Origin: Halopseudomonas pelagia
Lineage (GTDB): Bacteria > Pseudomonadota > Gammaproteobacteria > Pseudomonadales > Pseudomonadaceae
Direction: 5' to 3'
DNA: 64,000 nucleotides
NCBI RefSeq assembly: GCF_009497895.1
Contig: NZ_CP033116.1
Span: 248,001 to 312,000, forward strand
In this document: positions 25,513 through 34,233 of the stretch, piece after piece
Numbering within the stretch: the stretch's first letter is position 1
Layout of the letters: the number at the start of each line of letters is the position of its first letter
Made by a program: the position numbers and the translations under genes
The notes under the pieces: generated by a model
Told to the model about the DNA's origin: nothing
What the model saw: only the letters and a program-made list of their open reading frames with translations
Database searches by the model: none

Positions 25513-27009
25513 ATGCCTGACGGCCAGTCCCAGACCCTGTTAATCGGCGGCAACGCCCACGGCTCGGTGAGTCTGATGGCGCGCATGGCCAACCGCCACG
25601 GCCTGGTGGCCGGCGCTACCGGCACCGGCAAGACCATCACGCTGCAAATCATGGCGCAGGCCTTTTCCGATCTGGGTGTGCCGGTGCTGGTGCCGGATAT
25701 CAAAGGCGACTTCTCCGGTATAGCCAAGCCAGGCGTGCTCGGCGAAAAGCTTCAGCAGCGCGCGGACAAGGTCGGCCTGGGCCCAATGACCGTAAAGGGT
25801 GCACCTACCGTGTTCTGGGACGTTCATGGCGAGCATGGCCACCCGCTGCGGCTGACCATCAGCGACTTCGGGCCAGTGATGCTGGCACGGCTATTGAATT
25901 TGAACGAGACCCAGAGCGGCGTACTGCAGATCCTGTTTCGGGTGGCCGACGATAACGGTTGGCTGCTGCTGGATCTAAAGGATCTGCGCGCCATGCTCAC
26001 GCATATCAACGAGCAACGCGCCGAGATTGGGCCGCGCTATGGCAACCTGTCCGCCGCCAGCATTGGCGCCATCCAGCGCGCGCTGCTGAACCTTGACAAT
26101 CAGGGTGGCGAGAAGCTGTTCGGCGAACCAGCGGTGACCCTGGAGGACTTCCTGCAAACCGATGCTCAGGGCCGCGGTGTCGTCAATATTCTGCACGCAG
26201 CACGGCTCTACCGGGACAGCCCACTGGCCTACTCGAGCATTCTGCTGTGGTTGCTTTCCGAACTGTTCGAGCAATTGCCGGAGGTCGGCGATGCGGAAAA
26301 ACCCCGCTTCGTGCTGTTCTTCGACGAAGCCCACCTGTTGTTCGCCGATACCCCAAAAAGCCTGGTGGACAGGATCGAGCAGGTTGTGCGGCTGATCCGC
26401 TCCAAGGGGGTGGGTGTGTATTTTGTTACTCAGAGCCCACTGGATGTGCCAGAGTCCATCCTCGGCCAGCTCGGCAACCGCGTACAGCACGCACTCCGCG
26501 CTTTTACCCCCAGAGATCAGAAGGCGGTACGCAGCGCCGCGCAAACCTTCCGCAGCAATCCCGAACTGAACACCGAGCAGGCCATCACCGAACTGGCGGT
26601 CGGCGAAGCGCTGGTTTCCATGCTGGACGAAAAAGGCGTTCCCACACCGGTACAGCGCGTGCTGATACGCCCGCCGGCAAGCCAGATGGGCCCCATCAGC
26701 GATCAGGAACGTGGCGAGATCATCGGCACTTCGGTGTTGGCGGGCGTCTATGAACAGGAGCTGGATCGCGAGTCCGCCTACGAGATTCTGCAGGCGCAGG
26801 CAGAAAAGGCGCTATCGGAAGAAACCGCAAAGACCCGCACCCAGGAACAAGCGCGGGCCGCGTCCAAAGCGCGTAAACCGGCGGCCAGAGCAAGCTCAAC
26901 CTGGACCGATATGGCCGCCTCTGTGGGCCGTAGTGCGGCCAGAGCTTTCGGCACCCAGTTGGGCCGGCAAATTCTGCGCGGCGTGCTCGGCTCCCTCAAG
27001 GGCCGTTGA
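25513..27009 (+). CDS. HerA-like P-loop ATPase, DUF853 (YjgR family)
   Basis: The 498-residue protein resembles HerA/FtsK-type ATPases. Walker A reads AGATGTGKT near residues 34-42, Walker B FVLFFDEAHLLF near 270, and an arginine-finger-like NRVQHALRAFTPRD follows. The middle has the GPVMLARLLNLNETQSGVLQILFRVADDNGWLLLDLKDLRA block of DUF853. The last ~80 residues are alanine- and charge-rich and low in complexity before RAFGTQLGRQILRGVLGSLKGR. HerA relatives pump or process DNA; this family has no assigned role. It stands alone, with an SD-like AGGAG before ATG 25513. Confidence 0.88.
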   Translation: MPDGQSQTLLIGGNAHGSVSLMARMANRHGLVAGATGTGKTITLQIMAQAFSDLGVPVLVPDIKGDFSGIAKPGVLGEKLQQRADKVGLGPMTVKGAPTVFWDVHGEHGHPLRLTISDFGPVMLARLLNLNETQSGVLQILFRVADDNGWLLLDLKDLRAMLTHINEQRAEIGPRYGNLSAASIGAIQRALLNLDNQGGEKLFGEPAVTLEDFLQTDAQGRGVVNILHAARLYRDSPLAYSSILLWLLSELFEQLPEVGDAEKPRFVLFFDEAHLLFADTPKSLVDRIEQVVRLIRSKGVGVYFVTQSPLDVPESILGQLGNRVQHALRAFTPRDQKAVRSAAQTFRSNPELNTEQAITELAVGEALVSMLDEKGVPTPVQRVLIRPPASQMGPISDQERGEIIGTSVLAGVYEQELDRESAYEILQAQAEKALSEETAKTRTQEQARAASKARKPAARASSTWTDMAASVGRSAARAFGTQLGRQILRGVLGSLKGR

Positions 27010-27030
27010 GAGAGCCAGCATCGATCATCA

Positions 27031-27624
27031 TCAGTAGGGTGGGAAACCACCCAGAATCTTGCTGACCATATCCTGAATCTGCTGCGAACGCTCTGCTGGT
27101 GTCAGGGGAGTGCTACGCAACTGTTGCTCATCGCTGCCGCGCCACACCAATTGGCCATCGTCGAGCAGATCGATTTGCAGGGTTAATACCTGGTAGTCCA
27201 CCGAGCGCGTTTCAGCATAACCGGGACCACCGCCCCAGCCACCACCCCAACCGCCCCAATAGGTACCAAAGGAGCCGCCATAGCTGGTAGTGACGTTATC
27301 CTCGCGCATTTCGCTGATCACGTAGACCTTGACCTGCAGATCTGGCTCCTGGCCGGGCTGAACCGGGCGCAGGCCACGAACATCCAGCTGGCCGCTGACC
27401 GCATCGCGGATACGCTGGGTAGTCAGATCGCTCTGGATACGCGGGTCACTGGCCGGCGTGTAACTCACCGCCTCTTCAGCCCAACTCCAGTCCCGGTACT
27501 GGGTGAAATCACGGTTGGTGTCGAAATCGCGCTGGATTGGCGCTGCCTGACAGGCTGCCAGCAGCAACACAGCGACCCCGAGCGTCAGAGATTTGGTTGT
27601 GGAGTGCAGTCGAGAAACAAACAT
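27031..27624 (-). CDS. DUF4136 lipoprotein
   Basis: The 197-residue protein starts with a lipoprotein signal (LGVAVLLLAAC, lipidated Cys near 22) followed by QRDFDTNRDFTQYRDWSWAEE, the DUF4136 opening. A glycine- and tryptophan-rich loop (GGSFGTYWGGWGGGWGGG) precedes the conserved VDYQVLTLQIDLLDDGQLVWRGS strand, and the C-terminus SKILGGFPPY is typical. The open frame continues upstream to 27963, but only the ATG at 27624 gives a lipoprotein signal. It converges on the DUF853 gene. Members are outer membrane lipoproteins of unknown function. Confidence 0.87.
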   Translation of the reverse strand: MFVSRLHSTTKSLTLGVAVLLLAACQAAPIQRDFDTNRDFTQYRDWSWAEEAVSYTPASDPRIQSDLTTQRIRDAVSGQLDVRGLRPVQPGQEPDLQVKVYVISEMREDNVTTSYGGSFGTYWGGWGGGWGGGPGYAETRSVDYQVLTLQIDLLDDGQLVWRGSDEQQLRSTPLTPAERSQQIQDMVSKILGGFPPY

Positions 27625-27763
27625 TATAATCACCCGCCATAGGCCGATAGGGACACATTGCTCTGCAAACACGCCTGTGCGCACACGCCCTTGCAAATAC
27701 CGTACTACTGCATAAGACCCACAATACCGCGTTGCAGTTCGCAGCGCTCTGTTACCAAACACG

Positions 27764-29539
27764 TCACAACGGCAGGGCCAGATAAAAATGCGCGCCCTGT
27801 CCGGGTTTGGACAGTACGCCCATATAACCGCCATGCAATTGCACGATTTCCTTGCATAGCGCCAGCCCCAGCCCAGCACCGCCTTTCTTGCCGCCGACCT
27901 GCACAAAGGGTTCAAATACCCGAGCCTGCTGGCTATAGGGAATACCCTCGCCGTTGTCTTCAACGCCGATGATCACACGCTCCGACTTGCGCCGCGCACG
28001 CAGCACTATCTTGCCGCCGCTGTCCGTGTGGCGCAGGGCGTTGCCGATCAGGTTGTCCAGCACGCGTTCAATCTGCAGCCGGTCCAGTTCGACCTTGGGT
28101 AACTCGCCTTCGGTTTCGATGGTGATGGAGATATCTCGCTCGCTTGCCTGTCCAGTAAACCGCTGCTGGGTATTAATCAGCAACGGCTCCAGATCACAGG
28201 GGGCCGGATCGATCTTCTGCAGACCGTTCTGATACCGCGAGAAATTCAGCAGATCGTTGATCAGCCGCACCAGACGACGCATCTCCTCGTCCACGGTGTT
28301 CATCAGATCCGATTCGCGGCTGCCGGGCTGCGCATTGGCGCCTTCCTGCAGCAGCGCAAAGGCCATATGCATCCCGGCCACCGGCGTGCGCAACTCGTGG
28401 GAAGCGCGCAACACGAACTCGCTGCGCACGCGCTCGAATGCACGTTGCTCGGTCACATCGCGCAGCACCATCACCGCGCAGACGAAATGCCCTTCGTTAT
28501 GAATAACCGAGGACAGGCTGTAGCTGAGCATACGGGTTTCACCATCGGCCTCGATCTGCAGATCCTGCTCGCCGTGCTCCTGATAATCATCCTGGAGCAG
28601 TTTGTGCAGCTGCTCATCCAACTCAGGCAAGCCGAGTACTTCACCTAGATGTAGACCCAGATGACTCTCATCACACCCCAACTGGCGCTGCGCTACCGGG
28701 TTGATATGTTCGATGCGCGCCGCGCAATCGAAGATCAGCAGGCCGTCGTCGATGCTGTCCAGCACCGCCTGCAGGCGTTTCTGCTCGGCTTGCAACGCGG
28801 CGATGTCGCTGTTGCGGAACTCTTCCAGCGAAGCGGCCATAAGCCCGAAACGCTTGGCCAGAGTCGACATTTCGGCGATCGGCGAAATCGGCAATACCAC
28901 CTTGAAATCGCCTTTACCGATGCGGTCGGCGGCCCTGGCCAATGACTCAATTGGCCGGCCGAAGCGCTGGGCGATGCTGTTGGCGGTAATCAGGCCGATC
29001 AGCAGTACCGCCACGGCGATCAAGCCCATCAGCCCAGCAACCAGCCAGGCCCGTTCGCGGGAGCTGTCTTCGGCCGCCTCCACCTGCGTCACGTAGCGCA
29101 TCTGCACAGCGCTGATGCGGTCACGCATGGCGTCCACCGCCCGACCAAACTGGTCGTTGCGCAGCAGCTCGCGGCGTACGGTAAAGGGCTCGCTGATCAA
29201 CAGGCTGTAGGTCGCGTAGGCATGCCGAATTTCCTCGGTTGCCTGTATATCAGCGTCATTCATCGCGCTGGAAGCGGCAGTGTCGAGCCAATTACGGAAG
29301 TGCGCATCAGAAGCCGCCAACGCATCGCGGTCCAGGTCTTCAGCCAGCAGCAGCGTCACCTGGCGACTCAATTCATGGCTGAGCCCCAGGGTTGCCTGAA
29401 TAATGCTCAGATTTCGCGTCATCGCGGTGTTCTGCGTCTTGGTCAGATGCAGCACACTGAACAGTCCCAACAGCAAGCCGACCACCGCGACCGTCAGCAG
29501 CGCGCTGCTGCTGAGGAACAACCGGCTGCGCAATTTCAT
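27764..29539 (-). CDS. kinB: Sensor histidine kinase KinB
   Basis: KinB is the membrane sensor paired with AlgB; in P. aeruginosa it acts mainly as an AlgB phosphatase and influences alginate, virulence and light or quorum responses. The 591-residue protein has TM1 (about 10-31), a periplasmic KinB sensor domain (about 32-163), TM2 (about 165-188), a HAMP domain (about 188-245), a PAS domain (about 250-365), and HisKA with H381 in RASHELRTP. The HATPase domain has N and G boxes (NLIGNALRHTD, DNGEGIP, GGAGLGLALC). The start overlaps the algB stop by 4 bases. N-terminal sequence and pairing support orthology. Confidence 0.93.
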   Translation of the reverse strand: MKLRSRLFLSSSALLTVAVVGLLLGLFSVLHLTKTQNTAMTRNLSIIQATLGLSHELSRQVTLLLAEDLDRDALAASDAHFRNWLDTAASSAMNDADIQATEEIRHAYATYSLLISEPFTVRRELLRNDQFGRAVDAMRDRISAVQMRYVTQVEAAEDSSRERAWLVAGLMGLIAVAVLLIGLITANSIAQRFGRPIESLARAADRIGKGDFKVVLPISPIAEMSTLAKRFGLMAASLEEFRNSDIAALQAEQKRLQAVLDSIDDGLLIFDCAARIEHINPVAQRQLGCDESHLGLHLGEVLGLPELDEQLHKLLQDDYQEHGEQDLQIEADGETRMLSYSLSSVIHNEGHFVCAVMVLRDVTEQRAFERVRSEFVLRASHELRTPVAGMHMAFALLQEGANAQPGSRESDLMNTVDEEMRRLVRLINDLLNFSRYQNGLQKIDPAPCDLEPLLINTQQRFTGQASERDISITIETEGELPKVELDRLQIERVLDNLIGNALRHTDSGGKIVLRARRKSERVIIGVEDNGEGIPYSQQARVFEPFVQVGGKKGGAGLGLALCKEIVQLHGGYMGVLSKPGQGAHFYLALPL

Positions 29540-30882
29540 AATGCCAACTGCTTGCGCTTGCGATACAAGGTGGAGGCGTCAATGCCGAGGGTTTTGGCGG
29601 CCTGATCCAGGGTTTCGCTGTTGGCCAATACTGCCGCGATATGCGCCCGCTCGAGCTCGTCGAGACTCAGCTCATCACCCACCCGCGGCGCACTGTTGAG
29701 TGCTGGACCGCTGAAACCCAGGTGACTGACCTGCACCTTGTCATCAGTACAGATAATGCTCGCACGCTCGATGACGTTGCGCAGTTCACGAATGTTGCCC
29801 GGCCATGAATAGGCTAGCAGCGCGGTCATGGCCTCTTCGGTGAAGCCCCGGGCCGGCGTGCTGTAGGCTTTGACGAAACGCAGCAGGAAGCGCTCTGCCA
29901 GCTCGGCAATATCTTCCACGCGCTCACGCAGCGGCAGCAATGTCAGGGTAATAACGTTCAAGCGGTAGAGCAGATCCTCGCGGAACCGGCCGTCGTCGAC
30001 CATATCCTTGAGGCTGCGGTTGGTCGCGGCAAGAATCCGTACATCCGCTTGACGGGTGACCGGATCGCCGACCCGTTCAAATTCCTTGTCCTGGATGAAA
30101 CGCAGCAACTTGGGTTGCAACGTAAGCGGGAAATCGCCGATCTCGTCGAGAAACAAGGTGCCGCCATCGGCTTGACTGACCCGCCCCAGTGTGTTTTCAC
30201 TGGCGCCGGTAAAAGCGCCCTTGGTATGACCAAAGAGCTCACTTTCCATCAGTTCCGAGGACAGCGAAGGGCAGTTAATGGTCACAAAGGACTTTTTCCC
30301 GCGCTGGCTCCACTTGTGCATGGCCTTGGCCAGCTCACCTTTGCCGGTACCGGACTCTCCAAGAATCAGGATATTGGCATCAGTAGACGCTACCTGCCGC
30401 GCTGTATCGAGAATCGCCATCATCGCTGGCGATCTTGAATCCAGGCCTTCCTGCGGCTTGCCCACCTGGCCCTCGAGCTGCTCGATACGCGCCACCAGCT
30501 GGCGGGCCTTGAGCTGCTTGGCCGCGCTCATGCGCAACTGCTCGGGGCTACAGGGCTTGACCAGATAATCCGAAGCACCGGCCTGAATGGCATCCACCGC
30601 GGTATCCACTGCCGAGTGCGCGGTCACTATAACCACCGCCATCCACGGCGCCAGCACGCGCATCTGTGCCAACACATCAAGGCCGCTGTCTTCACCCAGA
30701 CGCAGATCCAGAAAACACAGATCGAATACGTGCTGCTGTAGCAGGGCCTCGGCCTTGGAGGCCGAGTTGGCTGTGGATACCTGGTAGTTCTCATCTTCCA
30801 GGCAATAACGGAAAGTGCGCAAAATAGCTGATTCATCATCAACCAGAAGAATACGTCCGCAGGGTTGTTCCGCCGGTTCCAT
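29536..30882 (-). CDS. algB: NtrC-family response regulator AlgB
   Basis: The 448-residue activator has three parts: a receiver with phosphorylation site D59 (CFLDLRLGED), an AAA+ sigma-54 activator domain with Walker A GESGTGKG at 175-182 and the sigma-54 contact loop GAFTGA at 222-227, and a C-terminal Fis-type helix-turn-helix (LDQAAKTLGIDASTLYRKRKQLAL). The receiver is very close to P. aeruginosa AlgB as I remember it. I chose ATG 30882 because AGGAG lies 6 bases upstream; the open frame reaches 30972 through unrelated sequence. It is divergent from a BON-domain gene whose promoter region carries sigma-54 and enhancer-like elements. Confidence 0.94.
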   Translation of the reverse strand: MEPAEQPCGRILLVDDESAILRTFRYCLEDENYQVSTANSASKAEALLQQHVFDLCFLDLRLGEDSGLDVLAQMRVLAPWMAVVIVTAHSAVDTAVDAIQAGASDYLVKPCSPEQLRMSAAKQLKARQLVARIEQLEGQVGKPQEGLDSRSPAMMAILDTARQVASTDANILILGESGTGKGELAKAMHKWSQRGKKSFVTINCPSLSSELMESELFGHTKGAFTGASENTLGRVSQADGGTLFLDEIGDFPLTLQPKLLRFIQDKEFERVGDPVTRQADVRILAATNRSLKDMVDDGRFREDLLYRLNVITLTLLPLRERVEDIAELAERFLLRFVKAYSTPARGFTEEAMTALLAYSWPGNIRELRNVIERASIICTDDKVQVSHLGFSGPALNSAPRVGDELSLDELERAHIAAVLANSETLDQAAKTLGIDASTLYRKRKQLAL

Positions 30883-30922
30883 TTTCCGCTCCTGACCTCT
30901 TTCCGGAATTGCTTGTAAAAGT

Positions 30923-30968
30923 CGTGCAAGTTGCACGGCATCAAGACCGCGATCATGCAGCCTGCATG
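30923..30968. promoter_or_regulatory. Two 15-bp palindromes, candidate AlgB enhancer sites
   Basis: Site 1 is CGTGCAA-g-TTGCACG (30923-30937) and site 2 is CATGCAG-c-CTGCATG (30954-30968). Both have 7-bp arms, a 1-base centre and the same core, TGCA-N3-TGCA. Their centres are 31 bases apart, about three helical turns, so both would face the same side of the DNA. They lie 99 and 130 bases upstream of the start predicted from the sigma-54 promoter of the BON gene, the usual range for NtrC-type enhancers, and also sit 40-90 bases upstream of algB. Confidence 0.7.
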
Positions 30969-31032
30969 CCACCTAGTGCCAGCACTTTTTTGTATCTACC
31001 TGATTTATAACAGAATTAACTGATCTTTCAGG

Positions 31033-31048
31033 TTGGCACAGCGCTTGC
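31033..31048 (+). promoter_or_regulatory. Sigma-54 (-24/-12) promoter of the BON-domain gene
   Basis: TTGGCAC (31033-31039), five bases, TTGC (31045-31048). The -24 GG and -12 GC are separated by the required 10 bases, and the known consensus is TTGGCACGNNNNTTGCW. The predicted transcription start is near 31060, 46 bases before the ATG of the BON gene. Confidence 0.8.
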
Positions 31049-31105
31049 GACAGTATGGTACGACTGGGAAAACAGTCATTTTGCGATAAAAATTGGAGAA
31101 TAACG

Positions 31106-31942
31106 ATGTTCAAACTAAAAACTCTCGCCCTGGCCACTGCTACTGCCGGCATCATTGCCCTGTCCCCCATGACCGCTTTCGCTGACGACGGCGACACCAG
31201 CCGCCAGTTGAGTGAAGCCCGTCAAGAGGGTTCCGTGGTCACTGCTATCGCACTGAATCGCCACCTCAACCCCTTCAAGATTGACGTTGAAGTTGAAAAC
31301 GGCACTGCTGTACTGACCGGTGAAGTCGAAAGCGACGTTGATCGTGATCTGGCCGAACAAGTTGCCATGAGCGTTGATGGCGTACAGAAGGTCGACAACC
31401 AACTAACTGTTGATCGCGAAGCCGAGCGCAACGAGCACAACGACAAATCCATGACCCAGCGCTTTGACAACGCTACCACTACCGCCAGCGTGAAATCGCG
31501 TCTGCTGTGGAACAGCAACACTGAAGGTCTGGACATTAATGTCACCACCATGAACGGTGTCGTTACTCTCGAAGGTACCGCCCAATCTGAAGAAGCCAAG
31601 GAGTTGGCCGAGCGTCTGGCTGCCAATACCGATGGCGTGCGTGATGTAGAAAACAACATCACTGTTAATGCCAATGCCACGACTGCTGCCAAGGCGCAGA
31701 ACACGGCAGACGAAGCTGGTGAAGCTATCAGCGACGCCTGGATCACCAGCAAGGTGAAGTCTACCTTCCTGTTCAGTAACAACCTGGACGGTCTGGATAT
31801 CACGGTGGAAACCGAGAACGGTCAGGTCACCCTGAGCGGCACCGTCGCTACCGCAGCTGAGAAAGAGCTGGCAGTTGAGACCGCGCGCAACATTCGCGGT
31901 GTGACAGATGTAAACGCCTCTGCTCTGAACGTAGCGGGCTAA
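31106..31942 (+). CDS. Periplasmic protein with three BON domains (OsmY-like)
   Basis: The 278-residue product has a signal peptide (cleavage near AFA-DDG) and three BON repeats at about 35-105, 120-190 and 205-275. Each contains the glycine-centred pattern typical of BON, for example DVEVENGTAVLTGEVESDVDRDLAEQVAMSVDGVQKVDNQLTV. BON proteins such as OsmY bind phospholipid or act as periplasmic chaperones under osmotic and envelope stress. ATG 31106 follows GGAG at 31095-31098; the longer frame from 31055 runs through the promoter. It heads a set of three stress-type genes and is divergent from algB, whose product is a natural candidate for its activator. Confidence 0.9.
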   Translation: MFKLKTLALATATAGIIALSPMTAFADDGDTSRQLSEARQEGSVVTAIALNRHLNPFKIDVEVENGTAVLTGEVESDVDRDLAEQVAMSVDGVQKVDNQLTVDREAERNEHNDKSMTQRFDNATTTASVKSRLLWNSNTEGLDINVTTMNGVVTLEGTAQSEEAKELAERLAANTDGVRDVENNITVNANATTAAKAQNTADEAGEAISDAWITSKVKSTFLFSNNLDGLDITVETENGQVTLSGTVATAAEKELAVETARNIRGVTDVNASALNVAG

Positions 31943-31950
31943 GAACCAAA

Positions 31951-31974
31951 CCACCGGCCAATTCCGGCCGGTGG
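31951..31974 (+). terminator. GC-rich hairpin after the BON gene
   Basis: CCACCGGCC (31951-31959) and GGCCGGTGG (31966-31974) form a perfect 9-bp stem with a 6-base loop, 9 bases after the BON stop. No T tract follows, so it may stabilise the 3' end or give partial termination before the next gene. Confidence 0.5.
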
Positions 31975-32022
31975 CTGCCGTATTCGCCGCCACAAGCGAC
32001 GTGATGCACCTGGAGAATGACG

Positions 32023-32457
32023 ATGACGAACAAGACCGCACAACTGAATGAACTGATTGAAATCACCCGCGACGGACAGCGCTTCTATGAGCATGCACGT
32101 GAAGAGGTGAAGGATATCGGCTTGCAGAACCTGTTCAGTGACATGGTGCTGGCGAAAACCGAAGTGATCCAGGCGCTGTCGCTGAAAGTGGCGGCTAATC
32201 ATGAGCAGCCAGCCACGGGTGGCACCTTTGCCGGCAAATGCCGCCAGATCTATGCCGACACCCGTGCAATGATTTCCAGCGATGAAGATGCAACTTACAT
32301 CGCCCAATTGGAAGAAGCCGAGGACCGTATCCTTCACGCGTTTGAAGAAGCGCTGGAAGATTCCGAGGCGGATGTACGCACCTTGCTGGTTCTGGAAATG
32401 CCCAAAGTACGGGCTTGCCATGACCGCATGCGCGCACTGAAAAAAGCAACAGAGTAA
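32023..32457 (+). CDS. Four-helix-bundle protein, PA2169/DUF2383 family
   Basis: The 144-residue soluble protein is almost wholly helical and rich in E, D and K, with ferritin-like spacing of acidic and histidine residues (DGQRFYEHAREEVKD, YIAQLEEAEDRILHAFEEAL). It matches the PA2169-type four-helix-bundle family (DUF2383), whose members are induced by stress or low oxygen and have no assigned activity. ATG 32023 is chosen over 32017 because GGAG at 32012-32015 is 7 bases from the former and touches the latter. It follows the BON gene by 80 bases, so the two are possibly one unit. Confidence 0.83.
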   Translation: MTNKTAQLNELIEITRDGQRFYEHAREEVKDIGLQNLFSDMVLAKTEVIQALSLKVAANHEQPATGGTFAGKCRQIYADTRAMISSDEDATYIAQLEEAEDRILHAFEEALEDSEADVRTLLVLEMPKVRACHDRMRALKKATE

Positions 32458-32565
32458 TAGATGGGCAACACCAGGGCGGCCCAGGCGCAGTTGGCCTGAA
32501 GCAGCCTTAACGGCTGGTCCAGAGCTAGCCTGGCGGGGCATATGCCCTATTTAAGGAGAAACACT

Positions 32566-32730
32566 ATGCTGAGTTGGGCTGTTACATTCTTAATTATCGC
32601 CATCATCGCTGCGGTTCTGGGCTTTGGTGGCATTGCAGGCACCGCAACAGGGATTGCCAAGATCTTGTTCCTGGTCTTCCTGGTGCTCTTCGTGGTTTCG
32701 CTGATCCTGGGTCGACGACCTAAGGTTTAG
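32566..32730 (+). CDS. Small membrane protein, DUF1328 (YtjA family)
   Basis: This 54-residue protein consists of two hydrophobic helices joined by [14 protein letters not shown] and ends in the basic LGRRPKV. Length and sequence fit DUF1328, small inner membrane proteins often induced by envelope or osmotic stress. A good AAGGAG stands at 32553-32558, 7 bases before the ATG; the longer frame from 32542 contains that ribosome site. It is the third gene of the stress set after the BON and four-helix genes. Confidence 0.9.
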   Translation: MLSWAVTFLIIAIIAAVLGFGGIAGTATGIAKILFLVFLVLFVVSLILGRRPKV

Positions 32731-32749
32731 TAGCACCACAAAAAAACGC

Positions 32750-32811
32750 GCAAAACTCAAAAACCGCTTCCCTGGGGAGCGGTTTTTGCGCATCTGCAGT
32801 TTGAGTTTTGC
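32750..32811. terminator. Nested bidirectional terminator between convergent genes
   Basis: The inner stem AAAAACCGCT (32759-32768) with AGCGGTTTTT (32778-32787) gives A and T tracts on both strands and can stop transcription both ways. An outer pair, GCAAAACTCAAA (32750-32761) with TTTGAGTTTTGC (32800-32811), encloses it, so the region can form a larger stem or cruciform. The outer and inner left arms share a few bases, so the two forms compete. Confidence 0.85.
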
Positions 32812-32814
32812 TGG

Positions 32815-34233
32815 CTAGCCGGCAACCGGGGAAGCCGGGGCTCCAGCCAACGCGCGGTACACATTGACCATCGCCAACACCACTTGCGTCTCACTCTGCA
32901 CCCACCTGTCACGCATGGCGGTCAGCTCCTGCTCGGCGGCCAGCAGTTCGAAATAACCGATAAAGCCCTGGTCATAGCGGTCACGTGCCTGTTCTACCGC
33001 CTGGGTGGCGGCGTCAGTGGCGCTTTGCAGCAACGCTGCACGCTCTTGCGATTGCTGGTAGCGCAACAGCCAGGTTTCAGTCTCTTCCAGGGCCAGCAGC
33101 ACTGTCTGCCGGTAGTCGGCCAACAGCTCGGCGGACTGGGCATCAGCTGCATCAATGCGCGCCTGCACCTGGGCCCGGTCGAGGAAGCTCCAGTCAATCC
33201 CCAGCGCCACGCGTCCGGTGCTTGCGCCGCCAGTAAACAGGTCAGAGCCGTTGCCAGCCAGCGAACCTATCAGCCCGTCCAGGGTAAAGCGCGGGAACAG
33301 ATCAGCACTGGCCACGCCAATACGCGCACTGGCCGCCGCCAACCGCCGCTCGGCCGCCTGAATATCCGGACGTCGCCGCAGTACGTCGCCCGGGCTACCC
33401 GCCGCAATCGATGGATGGCTGTCAGGTAGATCTGCAGGAACATGCAGCAAAGGCACCAGTGCGGTAGGCGTTTGCCCGGTCAGCACGCCGATGCGGTGCA
33501 TTTCTGCGCCTATACCTGCTTTCAACTGCGGAATCACCGCTCGGGTAGCGTCCAACTGAGCGCGAGCCCGGACCTGATCGAACAGGGTGCCGCGGCCGGC
33601 ATCCAGGCGCGCACTGACAATATCCAGCGACGCCTGCTGTAAACCGACGTTCTCTTCAGCCACCCGCAGTTGTTGCTGCAGACCGCGCAGCTGGAAATAG
33701 CTGCTGGCCATCTGGCCTGCGAGCGCTACCTGCAAAGTCTGCCGGTCCGCGCCCGCCGCCTGCAGTTCGGCCTCACTGGCTTCAGTGGCGCGGCGCAGCC
33801 GCCCGAACAGGTCCAGTTCCCAGCTCAGCGCGACACCGGCCTGGTACAGCTCCACACTGCGCTCATCCGGTTGGGTGCGTTCCACTTCCGCCAGCCGCTG
33901 CCCAGCAACACCGGCGCCCGCCGTGACACTCGGCAACTGATCGCGGCGCGAGCCGCGCAGCAGTGCTTCAGCCTCCTGGTACCGCGCCAGCGCTGCCTGC
34001 AGGCTCTGGTTTTCAGCCAGGGTTTGCTCAATCAAGCCTGCCAACAGGGGGTCGTCAAACCCTTGCCAGAATAGCTGCTCATTGCTCGCCACAGCTGTGC
34101 CTGCGGTGTCAGCCGGCGCTTGATCGTGGGCGAACTGCTGCAACTGCACCGGCTCCGGGGCCTGGTAGTCCGGGCCGACTGCGCAGGCACCGAGCAGTGC
34201 AGCCATGGTAAAGAGTCCTGCCAGCTTACTCAT
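32815..34233 (-). CDS. RND efflux outer membrane lipoprotein (OprM/OprN family)
   Basis: This 472-residue outer membrane channel belongs to the TolC-like factor family. It has a lipoprotein signal (FTMAALLGAC, Cys17), then VGPDYQAPEPV, the usual opening. The two internal repeats are visible, including SWELDLFGRLRRATEASEAEL and GDVLRRRPDIQAAERRLAAASARIGVASADLFPRFTLDG. It exports drugs or solvents together with the inner membrane pump and adaptor upstream. The start overlaps the pump gene by 8 bases, so the genes are coupled. It ends 4 bases after the nested terminator region. The family is certain; the exact orthologue (OprN, OprJ and so on) is not. Confidence 0.92.
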   Translation of the reverse strand: MSKLAGLFTMAALLGACAVGPDYQAPEPVQLQQFAHDQAPADTAGTAVASNEQLFWQGFDDPLLAGLIEQTLAENQSLQAALARYQEAEALLRGSRRDQLPSVTAGAGVAGQRLAEVERTQPDERSVELYQAGVALSWELDLFGRLRRATEASEAELQAAGADRQTLQVALAGQMASSYFQLRGLQQQLRVAEENVGLQQASLDIVSARLDAGRGTLFDQVRARAQLDATRAVIPQLKAGIGAEMHRIGVLTGQTPTALVPLLHVPADLPDSHPSIAAGSPGDVLRRRPDIQAAERRLAAASARIGVASADLFPRFTLDGLIGSLAGNGSDLFTGGASTGRVALGIDWSFLDRAQVQARIDAADAQSAELLADYRQTVLLALEETETWLLRYQQSQERAALLQSATDAATQAVEQARDRYDQGFIGYFELLAAEQELTAMRDRWVQSETQVVLAMVNVYRALAGAPASPVAG

